Shown: piece by piece, positions 12,270-22,616 of the stretch
Position numbering within the stretch: the stretch's first letter is position 1
How the letters are laid out: each line of letters starts with the position of its first letter
From: Casuarina equisetifolia
Lineage: Eukaryota; Streptophyta; Magnoliopsida; Fagales; Casuarinaceae
Direction: 5' to 3'
Assembly (NCBI GenBank): GCA_028551475.1
Contig: CM052354.1
Location: 28,295,258 to 28,359,257, forward strand
Length of the DNA: 64,000 nucleotides
Made by a program: the position numbers and the translations under genes
The notes under the pieces: generated by a model
The model's database searches: none
Seen by the model: the letters and a program-made list of their open reading frames with translations, nothing else
What the model was told of the DNA's origin: nothing

Positions 12270-14119
12270 GAGCTTCCTCTAAGACCCTCCACTGGCCTTC
12301 TTCCTGTCATAGTTTCTTGGAAAAATTCCTTTGCGTGAATGACGCGCGACAGAAGTCTTCCTGAGACTTGTTATAGCGGCGACAAATGTCGCGTTAAAGA
12401 GGAAGGATGTCTACTGGACTGTTGTTCTCTTTTTTTTTTTTTTAAAAAAAACAATTTAATTTCTTACTTCTTTAATAATAATTATGTTCTGTATTTATTA
12501 GATATACACTGACAGACTCTTACACAAGTAAAGGCAACAGGAGAACAGAGATAACTGATAGAAAATAATCTCTAAATATTTTTGTAGTTTGTTTCATTAT
12601 TAAATTCAAGAAGTAAACATTATAATCTCTTGTATAGTGACGCTATGGCATTTTGGACCATTTGTTTGTGTTTACGAAACTTTTATTTCTTCCATGATGT
12701 TTGTCACGACATCAATGAAAATTCCGCTTGCCAAGAGAGTGACCATGTAGATGATCAACATTTATACAAGGCTATTTGTCAAACAAATAATTTGGGAATC
12801 ATAATCCATCTTTCACCCATTCTTTGGGAACTAGGATTGAGATGAAAATTATTGATTTTTGAATAAGATTAAATTAAAACGACAATATTTGCATGGGACA
12901 ACCTAGGATTGGAATGCCAAACAATGAGTTTGTTTTAATTATATACAAGAAATGTCCATCATTATCAGGATTGGGAGAACCATGATAAACTCTTATATGT
13001 TAAAAGACTCATTTTTCCTTAAATCAACTTTTAGAAAGGGGAAATACTTCTCTATATAAGAAATATAACATGTTTTGACTATTGACAATGTATACTACAT
13101 ACCAAATTTCAACACAACACTTGTTCTAAACGTGAGGAAAGATTCTAATAAAGACCTAATTCACAAATGAAGAGGTTTTAGTATTTATTACAAAAGGTAC
13201 TTTTAAGTAAGTCAATAACAAAATAAATGGTTTAAGACCCTAATTAATAAAGTCAAACATTCAACTTCATTATATCTATTCAAACAAATCTTTGAGTTTT
13301 TTAATAGTTGAAAGTCATGGATTTAATTTTAACTTCCTTTGATTCACATATTGATTTCACATATTGCACATATTGATCAAAATCATCCCAATGATTGAAC
13401 TTTTTTCTTCTTCTTCTTCCCAATCATAATCATTGCCAATGAAGAAGTTTTGGTACTTAATACAAAAGGTTGTTTGCACATAACAAAATAAATGGTTTAG
13501 GATCTTAATTAATAAAGTCAAATAATTATCTTCATTATGTCCATTCAAACAAACCTCTAGTTTTCTAAAACAGTTGAAAGTTATGGATTTAGCTTTAACT
13601 TCCTTTCATTCATGGATTGATCTTGCAGATTGCACTAAATCATCCCAATGATTAAACTTCTTCCTCTTTCCAATGATGATTGCATTGTCAATTAACAAAT
13701 GAAACAAGAATTAAAATAAAGAACTGCAATATAAGACCTTTTAAAAAGGACTTGAATTTCTTAGAATAAAACTCTCTTTAATTAATAAAAAGCTTATTAC
13801 AATAGAGATTATAATCTCTTAAAATGACTCCTTCCTAGGTGCTTTTACCCACTTCCCCTTAGTCTTTCTTCACCTGAATAACAATAAAAAATATCACAAC
13901 AAAAGGAAACAACATAAATAACCGGTCATTTTACTCTATTATCAGAACTCCCATGGCCTTGAGATGCGCTCTTCCATCTGGTTTTGTCGAGAAACTCTTG
14001 GTGAAGACTTGGTCCTTTGAGAATGAAGTGGAATATCCAGGCTTCCCGACACCGTCTCACGCCACACACGTTGCTTTCCTCTTCTGTCTCAAAATGTCTT
14101 CCCGCGTTACACTTACCAG

Positions 14120-14127
14120 TATAAATA
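14120..14127 (+). promoter_or_regulatory. TATA box of RALF-like gene 1
   Basis: TATAAATA, 54 bp before the ATG at 14174 and conserved at the same spot in RALF-like gene 2. Confidence 0.7.
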
Positions 14128-14173
14128 AGTTTATTCGGCAACTCATGTACGCAGCACATTCTCTTCAAAGACA

Positions 14174-14419
14174 ATGGCCAAAACCAGGAGCAACGCAGTG
14201 ACTTTCTGTCTTGTCGTTCTCTTGGTTTGTACATTGTTGACTGAAGATGTACGTGCCGGGCCGCCGCTGGGATACGGGCCTATTATTAAAGCACCCAGTG
14301 AGCGTCCATATTGTAGGCATCGATCATGTTTGCCTCCACCAGCCAACCCTTACGAGAGGGGTTGTGAGAAGGAGGACCACTGCAGGGGTTCACCGCCATC
14401 ACTCAGACACCACCAATAA
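14174..14419 (+). CDS. RALF-like secreted peptide 1, 81 aa
   Basis: Intronless. An N-terminal signal peptide (residues 1 to about 28, hydrophobic core FCLVVLLVCTLL, likely cut after VRA) is followed by a short mature region. That region carries the RALF marks: YGPI near its start, CRHRSC, then PPPANPYERGCEKEDHCRG, giving four cysteines for two disulfides. RALF peptides are apoplastic ligands of CrRLK1L receptor kinases (FERONIA family) and their LLG co-receptors. This is the short form: it has no long propeptide and no dibasic RRxL site for site-1 protease, so signal peptidase alone would release it. It shares a tandem unit with the gene at 15830. The C-terminus is basic (SLRHHQ). Confidence 0.85.
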   Translation: MAKTRSNAVTFCLVVLLVCTLLTEDVRAGPPLGYGPIIKAPSERPYCRHRSCLPPPANPYERGCEKEDHCRGSPPSLRHHQ

Positions 14420-15771
14420 TGGCCACTCCATCGACGGCGAGTCAAACAGAGCTTGAAACCAAGATGATTTGATGACGTTGAAGTCAATGTAAGCTAAATA
14501 ATACATTTTTTGAGAATAAAAAGCATTTCTTGGAAATGAAGCTTGTGTTTTATTGTTTATTTTTTGGTCTCATATTTGTGACTGGGTCCCATTTTGGTAT
14601 GAAAGTTATATTTGTATTTTAAGAGTTATGTTCTGTATTTATTTGATATACATTGACAGACTCCTACACGCATAAAGGCAATAAGAGAATAGAGATAATT
14701 GATAGAAAATAATCTCCAAAGATTTTAATCTCTTTTATACTGACGCTGTGACATGTTGGATCATTTGTTTGTGTTTATGAAACTTTTATTTCTCCCATAA
14801 TGTTTGTCACGACATCAACGAAAAGACTGCTTGCCAAGAGAGTGAACATGTGGATATCTGATCAACATTTTCACAAGGCTATTTGTCAAACAAATAGTTT
14901 GGGAATAATAATCCATCTTTCACCCATTCTTGGGGAACTAAGATTGGGATCAGAATTATTGACCTTAAAATAAGATAAAATTAAAATCACATTAGTTGCA
15001 CAGGACAACTTAGGATTGAAGTGTCAAATAGTGAGTTTGTTTTAATTGTGTACAAGAAATATCCATCATTATTAGGATTGAAAGAATGACGACAAACTCT
15101 TATATGTTGAAAGACTTGAAATATAACATGTTTTTGACTATTGGCAATGTACAACAAATGCCAAATTTCAATACAACACCTGTCTTAAATGTGAGGAAAC
15201 ATTATAATAAAGACCTAATTCACAAGTTAAGAGGTTTATGTACTTTTCACAAAAGGTACTGTAAAAGGTATTTCAATAACAAAATATATGGATTAAGATC
15301 TTAATTAATAGAGTCAAACATTCATCTTCATTATATCCATTCAAACAAACCTTCAAGTTTTCTAAAATAGTTGAAAGTTATGAATTTAATTTTAGCCTCC
15401 TTTGATTCATGTCAATTGCACGGAAATCAATCCCAATGATTGAACTTCTTATTCTTCCCAATGATGATTACATTGTTCAATTTTTATCAAAGGAAACAAG
15501 AATTAAAATAAAGAAGTATAATTTAGGCCTTTCTAGAAAGGACTTGAATTTCCCATTTCCCCGTAGTCGATCTCATCTGAATGACAATCAGAAATATCAT
15601 AACAAACAGAAATAACAGAAATAATAGCTGGTTTTAGTCTCTTATCGAAACACTCATGGCCTTAAGATGCGCGCTTCCATCTGGTTTTGTCGAGAAACTC
15701 TTCGTGAAGACTTGGTCCTTTGAGAATGAAGTGGTCTCAAAATGTCTGTCTTCCCGCGTTACACTTATCAG

Positions 15772-15779
15772 TATAAATA
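15772..15779 (+). promoter_or_regulatory. TATA box of RALF-like gene 2
   Basis: TATAAATA, 58 bp before the ATG at 15830, in a promoter block shared with RALF-like gene 1. Gene 1 has an extra ~55 bp further upstream (about 14029-14085). Confidence 0.7.
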
Positions 15780-15829
15780 AGTTTATCCGGAAACTCATGT
15801 ATTCATTCACCACATTCTCTTGAAAGACA

Positions 15830-16069
15830 ATGGCCAAAACCAGAAGCAATGCAGTAAGTTTCTGTCTTGTCGTTCTCTTGGTTTCTTCATTCTTGACTGT
15901 ATGTGCTGCGTCTTGGATCGGATACGGGCCTATTATTAGAGCACCCAGTGAGCGTCCATATTGTAGGCATCGATCATGTTTGCCTCCACCGGCCAACCCT
16001 TACAACAGGGGTTGTGAGAAGGAGAACCGCTGCAGGGGTTCACCGCCGTCACATAGACACCACCAATAA
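15830..16069 (+). CDS. RALF-like secreted peptide 2, 79 aa
   Basis: Close paralogue of the peptide at 14174. Signal peptide MAKTRSNAVSFCLVVLLVSS to about residue 25, then IGYGPIIRAPSERPYCRHRS and PPPANPYNRGCEKENRCRG. The four RALF cysteines and the ANPYxRGCEKE core are intact, with no RRxL cleavage site. It differs from peptide 1 mostly around the signal-peptide cleavage region (CAASWIGYGPI against VRAGPPLGYGPI), so the mature N-termini should differ while the core is nearly the same. The ATG context (AAAGACAATGGCC) is identical in both. Confidence 0.85.
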   Translation: MAKTRSNAVSFCLVVLLVSSFLTVCAASWIGYGPIIRAPSERPYCRHRSCLPPPANPYNRGCEKENRCRGSPPSHRHHQ

Positions 16070-16138
16070 AGAGCAATCCATCGACGGCGAGTCAAACGCA
16101 GCTTCAAACCAAGATGGTTTGTTGACGTTGAAGTTAAT

Positions 16139-16256
16139 GTAAGCTAAGTAATGCATTTATTGAGAATAAAAAGCATTTCTTGGAAATGAAGCTTATTGTA
16201 AGCTAAGTAATCGATTCATTGAGAATAAAAAGCATTTATTGGAAATGAAGCTTGTG
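16139..16256 (+). repeat. 59-bp tandem duplication in the 3' flank of RALF-like gene 2
   Basis: Two copies starting GTAAGCTAAGTAAT at 16139 and 16198, each containing GAGAATAAAAAGCATTT. RALF-like gene 1 has one copy. The repeated AATAAAA motif could offer two poly(A) signals. Confidence 0.8.
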
Positions 16257-16334
16257 TTTTTTTGTTTAGTTTTTGGTCTCATTTTTGTGAATGGGTCCCG
16301 TTTTGGTATGGAAATAATATTTTTATTTTAAGAG

Positions 16335-18288
16335 TTATAGCAAAGGTTTTATGAAATTTAACTTTCTTTTATACGATCAGCCAAAAGGATAGCTCATGGT
16401 AGCACGATGTTACAAGATATGAGGTGACTAATTTAATGACAATTATTGTTGTTTACCATACAAAGAAGTTTTATGTAAAACTATAGACTATATAGGTGGT
16501 AAACCATTGTTTATGATCCTTTATTTGAAAAGAATGATAAAGATCACTAATATATGTTAAAAATTCATCTTGACGAAGGCTTGTAGATTTGTTTTGAACC
16601 ATTAGTAGTTTTTTTGTTTCACATAAATTTTTGTGATTCCATGGATCATATTTTAGCTAAATTTGTTTCACTTACTTTAGTAATTTTTGACAAAAATTAC
16701 ATAATAAACACATGTCCATTGTATCAAAGCACAAATGCAATGAGTAGTAACAAGAAAGAAATTAGTGTTTTTATCCAAAAACATTGAGCTTTGAATGATT
16801 TTGAATTTGTAAAAATGATATTGTATTAAGATATTGACAATATAACACTATTTTTTCATTTGTCAATCTCAAGAATGCTAGTATTCAATTGTTCGAGCAA
16901 GCTAGCAAATGATTGACAAAGATTCTTTTTTGTACCTCTATCATTAGGCCAAAGCCAAGCGTGCAAGAATTTATCTTTGGAGGCTGTGAAATTGTGTTAT
17001 ACCATGATAGTCTCTCAAAGTCATTGAAAGAGACATGTATCAAAATGCCAAGGAGAGGATTAACCTAAGTAGTTAAGGACATTGAAAGAAACAACGGATG
17101 ATGTATGACAATCTATTCCGTCATTATCATCATCATATGAAAATCCCTCATATTGTCATTATATATGGCAGATAGCACATGCCAAAATCCAAGTACATAT
17201 AAACTTTCATGTGGAACCAATTACATATTATAATGTTATTAGATTTTACAAAGAATAATCCACATTGAAATTAAAGATTAAGGTATTAAGTGAAAGAACT
17301 TATATATTTATAAGTTATATTTTAAATTTCTATTTTTGTTATATAAGACTTAACATGTCCTCTCACCCAAGAACTCATATATTTATAAGTTATATTTTAA
17401 GTTTCTATTTTTTTTATATAAGACTTAATAGGTCTTCTCACCTTAAGTGTTGAGCGACACTTCTCATGAGAATCTTTGTCTATGAAAAAGGAGACCTAAA
17501 ATTAAATTTAAATTCTTAGTGGACTCCTTAGAAATGTAGGACAAATTTATATTATTTATTTAACATATCTTCACACTACAATAGTTCAACCCAAACATCT
17601 TACGGGTGTCATTTAGCAAATGGATCACAAACTTCCAACAATATGTAGAGTACGTCAGTGAACTTCGGACAATTTCTCAATTCATCAAATGCTTGTATAT
17701 CTTTTCGAAGTCAGTGGTAATATTTCAGCTAGAGTCATTCTTTTTCTAGCTTTATGAATCGTTTTATAGTTTCAATAAAATGCATATGAATAGCTTCTAA
17801 TTAAAAATGTGCCTGCTTGGTAGTTCTGACATGATGTGAAAAGTTATAAGTTTGAGTACAATAAATTTCAGCTTTTTCAATCATGACTACTTCAAATTTA
17901 AGAAAAACAGTCTAAGGAAAGTAATTCAAAGGCAAAGATTAACAACTAACCCATTGTTGCTAAAACAAGAGCATTTTCAGGCTTGAAAACAAGAAAGAAA
18001 CCCCATTGTTACCAAACCTAAGGTTATTGTTTGCATATAAGTGGTATTTTTCACTACAAGTTGTTGCAAAAGCGTTTCCATGTAACTGAATCGGCTGGAT
18101 TGAGCACCGTTTGCAGATTTGAGCCTTCAAATTGGTTGTCCAATACGAACAAACCACTTGATTTCCTAAAATACAAGAACTTGAGGCTTTAAAGTTGGCC
18201 TTCCCCTAGGCATTTAAATGTTCTTCCTACAACTCATTCACTCACCACATTTGCCAAACACATTTGCATAAAGGTTTGGTCCAAAGTC
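16335..18288. other. AT-rich intergenic region
   Basis: No gene recognised. It contains a 75-bp tandem pair (17294-17368 and 17369-17443; landmark ATATTTATAAGTTATATTTTAA). The start of the next RALF gene's promoter lies near 18200, where a CATTTAAATG element could serve as a weak TATA. Confidence 0.5.
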
Positions 18289-18522
18289 ATGGCCACATCC
18301 AAGGCATTAGCTGTTTGCATTGTTGGTCTCTTGGTTTGCTCATCGTTCGTTGAACAAGCAAATTGCCGCGTCATTTCATATGGACCGATAGAGAGAGGGG
18401 ACGACCCCCCACCTTGCGAGAATCAGCAATGTCTGCCTCCACCTGCCAACCCTTACGAAAGAGGCTGCGAGAAGGAAGAGAAATGCAGGAGTGCACCCCC
18501 AGCATCTAATGGGAAAGAGTGA
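18289..18522 (+). CDS. RALF-like secreted peptide 3, 77 aa
   Basis: Third RALF-like gene, diverged from the tandem pair. Signal peptide to about residue 26 (LAVCIVGLLVCSSFVEQANC), then RVISYGPIERGDDPPPCENQ, CLPPPANPYERGCEKEEKCR and the tail SAPPASNGKE. ISYGPI is closer to the canonical YISY receptor-binding motif than in peptides 1 and 2. Four cysteines are present in RALF spacing, with no propeptide and no RRxL site. The C-terminal tail is Ser/Pro-rich instead of His-rich. It is not inside a full copy of the 2-kb repeat, but an inverted piece of that repeat lies just downstream. Confidence 0.85.
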   Translation: MATSKALAVCIVGLLVCSSFVEQANCRVISYGPIERGDDPPPCENQQCLPPPANPYERGCEKEEKCRSAPPASNGKE

Positions 18523-18799
18523 ATTCTAGGACAACGAACTCAAGTTTGCATAATCAAGACACAGTGATGACACTAGCGTCAATGTACAATACCCGCTTAA
18601 AGAGAGAACAAACTTTGTCATATTTCTTACTTGTCGAGGTGTCTTCTTTCTTACTATCTAGTTTTATAGAAATGAATCTATCTACATTATATCAAAATCT
18701 AAAGTTCAAGTAAAACACTTCTTTATCCGTTATTAACTGTACTTCTTCATATTTGGGACAAAAGTTGTTTTGGGATCTAATATGCATTATTCATTGCTA

Positions 18800-19190
18800 A
18801 GATACAAATAGTCTATTAAGATTCTCCCAATTTTGGTTATGATTCTTTTTAAAAAATAAAATAAAAAATTATTATTTTTTATTACAACTCATACACTCGG
18901 AAAAGGAAGAAAGTGTCTTGAACTCCTAACCTATTGGACGGGTAGGTCAAGGTTACTTGGTGCTTTTGCCAATAGGCCAAGGGGGGACACCCCTTTGGTT
19001 ATGATTCCTTGTGCACAACTAAAACAAACTCACTGTTTGGCCCTCCAAGCCTAGGTTGTGCCATGCAAAACTACTAAGAATAGGTGATTTTTAATTTGAG
19101 AGTAGCCTTGTAGATGTCGATTATCTACATGGTTACTCACTTGGCAAGTTATCTTTTCATTGATGTCGTGAAAAAAATATTATGGGGGAT
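18800..19190 (-). repeat. inverted fragment of the RALF-unit repeat
   Basis: Read on the minus strand it matches about 12690-12990 and 14795-15090. Shared landmarks are CACGACATCAATGAAA, CTTGCCAAG, CATGTAGAT, ACAACCTAGG, then AGTGAGTTTGTTTTA and ATTGGGAGAA. A SINE-like insertion (18846-18993) splits it. Confidence 0.75.
18846..18993 (-). mobile_element. SINE-like insertion, 148 bp, with 14-bp target-site duplication
   Basis: Flanked by perfect direct repeats TTTGGTTATGATTC at 18832-18845 and 18994-19007. On the minus strand it has a GGCCTATTGGCAAAAGC segment resembling a pol III A box, then AGGAGTTCAAGACAC resembling a B box, and ends in an A/T-rich tail. The uninterrupted sequence exists in the paralogous copies near 12950 and 15060, which confirms an insertion. 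Family not named. Confidence 0.75.
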
Positions 19191-19790
19191 ATTAGAGATT
19201 AGCAGAAACAATGCTCTAACACCATAGTGGTTAACAGGCACTTATTCCTAGTTCTAAATTTTATAAGTGCTTCTACCAATAATTACAGACCATGAATACC
19301 TAGACATGGATGTCATATGGCATGCTCATTGTACATTTATCTCGCAAAAAGAACATCGTGTGAAATATATGATGTCAATAACACAGGCGGATGCTCCTTA
19401 ACATTGGTTCAAAAATAAACTGGCACCATTCTACCAGCACTAATCATTAGATATAGATGTGAACAGAACTGAACATCAACGTAAGTAAGACACCAGAAGA
19501 TCTAATAATCATTTTGCTAGACAAAAATCTCTTGAAGATCGGAACTACAGTTGACCCCGATGTTTCCAAAGAAACAGACATATACAGAACATTCACGTGA
19601 AAATATTTCACGGGATCCAGCAAACGTCTAAAAAATTAACAAAACCACCAAGTTACGTTCTAGATTTTTCTCCTTTTTTCTAAAAATCCTGTACGGTGGA
19701 CATCAAGGAACCATTAATACCGGAAGCGCAATGCGAAATATGAAAACAGTCATATACTGCTGATCAACTACCGATCCTGTATCTGCATCT

Positions 19791-21385
19791 TCAAACTGCA
19801 ACATGATACTCATCAACTGTTTGCTTCATTCCATCCAACAGGGAAATGACGTATTCCAGTTTCTTGCAACATATCTCATTGGCTATTCTTGAACTATAAT
19901 CACAGTTCTCAAATGGACGGTATTCGCATGCACTTTTTATTTCATCACGCAGGGTGACTTGGATGTCCTAAGTTAAGACAAGATCACAAAAATTGCATAT
20001 TTTAATACTCAATGTCCAAAGAAATCCGTTTCAAAGGGCTTAATTCTGCCACAAAAGCAATAAGCCAAAATTGTCGATTCAAAAGCACAGATCCTAACCT
20101 AAGCATCACACTTATCAGAGCAGAGCCACTTACCAATCATTCTCACTTCAATTCACACACAAATACAACATCTGCTGTGCAATACTCTATTCATAGTTAA
20201 CAACTATTACACCCGCTTAAAGTATGAGAAGAAACTTTTGATGCCACAATCAAAATGAAAAATAATTCCATGCATAATTGCCAATAGTGTTACTTCGTTG
20301 TCCTCAAAGTACTTGCGTTCAATTATTAGGGAGAAGGAGGATCCACTGGGAAGACTGGAAGTACTATCTTTATTAGCCGGAAGCAACTTGTCTCCACCAG
20401 CGTCATTTGAAGAACAAACAAAAAAAGGCTTACCATCTAGGTAGGATGACAGTTTTTACCATCTTATGTCTAGCAAATTGTCTATATCCCAGCAAAATAT
20501 TGCATGTTACGCAATCATCCTAGAACCGTTATTCAAATTTTGCTTGATCAGGCATATGCATAAGTACAGAGTTTAAGTTGCAATGCTAGCAAGCATTCAA
20601 TTAGTTGTTCAAATTCATCATCTACAAGATATGAATGACGCACACCAACAATCATAGGCAGAACTCTTATCAGCCCAAGAAACAAAGTTGTGTCCACAAC
20701 AGATCTGCATCACACTTATTGTATCTTTGCTTATGCCACAATCCATAATTGAATTCCAATGTCATCTTATGCAAACTGCATCAGTTGGCTATATGAAGAG
20801 CATAAAAACATGCTATAGATAATCTACCTTACCATTTCCAAGTAGCATGTCAAAAACAGAAATTCCAATCATCAAAATGTTTTATTCCCAATCATCCGCA
20901 TGCAAATCACTCCATAAAATTTCTATATGATAAATGATGACTATTAAGAAACAGTTCTCACAATTATCAAAGATTTCAGAACTAGATCACGTAAACCAAA
21001 AATCAGTTTTTTTAGTCACTATACAAGAAATCCCAATGACCATGCCTAATTCATATACTAGAATAGCTGTGAAATTGTGACAAGGAAGAGCTGGACCTTG
21101 ATCAATTGCATGAACTCGAGGCAGTGGCTGTTGACAAGCTCCTTTCTGGGACCATGTTGGTTGGCCAACTCTTCCATAACCCCTCCTGCCAGCTCCAAAA
21201 CCCTAACGATTCGCTATTACAATAACAGAGCATCAAAAAACAAAATTCGCAAGAATGGAACTTCTAATCTTTCAAATATAATGACAAGGGTGTTGCAACT
21301 TAGGGTCTTCCGTCAAGTAACTATTATATACCTTCTCCACATTTTGAAGCCGCTGCAACGAAGTCTTCTGGCTCGGTGAATCCAT
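19791..21385 (-). CDS. MED11: Mediator complex subunit 11
   Basis: Three exons on the minus strand: 21385-21332, 21213-21097 and 19967-19791, all GT-AG and in phase, giving 115 aa. The opening LQRLQNVEKRIVRVLELAGG and the closing half (DIQVTLRDEIKSACEYRPFE, then SSRIANEICCKKLEYV) are those of plant MED11. This is a small helical subunit of the Mediator head module that, by family knowledge, pairs with MED22 and links activators to RNA polymerase II and TFIIH in the nucleus. The length fits the plant family. It is divergent from the pyruvate-carrier gene at 22617, with about 1.2 kb between the starts. Intron 2 (1.1 kb) has no other recognisable feature. Confidence 0.93.
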
Positions 21386-22040
21386 GGAATTCCGCCACCG
21401 GAAAACCCTAAAAGTCTAAAAACGCCGTTTTCTTGCAATCTGTGCATAACTTTAGATCTTAAGAATTACAGATTACTGCGAATTTCTCAATCCTACTTCA
21501 GCGCAGTACGAAGGAAATCAAAGAAAGGCCACTAAATCACTGGACAACGCGAAACACAAGCAAAATCGAAGGAAATTCAAGCAACAAAAACGAAAAATTA
21601 AAAAAGCAAATACTTACACGACTTCCCGGCGAGATTCAACGAAACCTGCCCCAACGATGGCAATGGGATCGTCGACTTCAACCGATGGGCGGCGATACAG
21701 ACCTGTCGTCGGCGGCAACGACCGTTGGCCGAAATAATAGTCTCGTCTGGGAACATACCAAATTTGCGGTAATTATATGATCCAATAAGGATTGACGTCA
21801 CAAAACTTTAAGAAAATTAAAAAACATTTACGTATGGGATTCAAAATACTAATAAAATCGTCGCTGTATAAATGCTTCTATATCACATCTTGATGACACA
21901 AATTAAATTTAACATATCATGTATATTTTCTTTCATGAAATTGATATCATATCATAAAACATCAATAAAAAAACTAAGATTGGACAATCAAGTATATAAT
22001 CTTAGATTTTAATAACGTAAAATCAATATTCACATTATAA

Positions 22041-22136
22041 GAAGTAGGGTTCTAATTTAGTGGCATTGTCTAAGCCAAACTCACTGGTCATAAGTTTAAA
22101 TTCCTTTTCCTCCCTTCTTGGATATGTATAAAAAAA
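22041..22136 (+). mobile_element. short SINE-like insertion, 96 bp
   Basis: Flanked by 16-bp direct repeats with one mismatch: AATATTCACATTATAA (22025-22040) and AATATTCACAGTATAA (22137-22152). The body has TTTAGTGGCATTGTCTAAGC (A-box-like) and TAAGTTTAAATTCC (B-box-like) and ends in a run of eight or nine A. It lies between MED11 and the carrier gene. Unrelated by eye to the insertion at 18846. Confidence 0.65.
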
Positions 22137-22616
22137 AATATTCACAGTATAATATAATTCACGAGTAGTCTTATATAAACATTTTAATTTAACAAGTTTT
22201 ATTAAGTCAATTAATATAATTCTTATTTATTATATATATGATAAATTTGTGAATATATATGAAATAAGAATTATAATTATTTATTATCATTTTATTCAAA
22301 TTTAAGTTTTTTTTCTTATTATTAAAACGTTATCCGCACTCTGCCATATAAGGTAATAATAATATTATTATTTATTCGAATTTCCTTTTTAGTAGTTTAA
22401 CATTTATTATTCGTTCCAAATGGATGTTGACTTTGCTACTTCGAACTACAAACAAACGTGGAGAGAACATCAACTACCACAAAGCCTTTTGACCAATTGA
22501 TTTTGACGTGGCACGGTATAATTGGCCGGTCGCGTCCAATCCTCTATTGATCTCTCGGTCGGGAATCATTCCTTCGTCTCTCAGAGATCCGTAGAGCGAA
22601 AAACAGAGAGAGCTCC

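Larger units (their letters stand above)
12482..14625 (+). repeat. RALF duplication unit 1
   Basis: Direct repeat with 14626-16334. Both begin TTATGTTCTGTATTTATT and end in TTTTAAGAG, so the junction is clean. Inside unit 1 a ~260-bp sub-repeat occurs twice (about 13170-13430 and 13440-13690; landmark ATAAATGGTTTA, then CCCAATGATT), whereas unit 2 has it once (about 15220-15480). The stretch from 12283 to 14100 holds no gene. Confidence 0.8.
14626..16334 (+). repeat. RALF duplication unit 2
   Basis: Second copy of the direct repeat at 12482-14625, shorter by about 0.4 kb mainly because the upstream sub-repeat is single. The promoter, coding and 3' flanks are all recognisably duplicated. Confidence 0.8.

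Noticed and set aside
12012-12282. Plus-strand frames opposite hydrolase exon 1 in both copies
   Set aside because: Mirror frames of a conserved exon; they lack any family match and exist in both copies only because the exon does.
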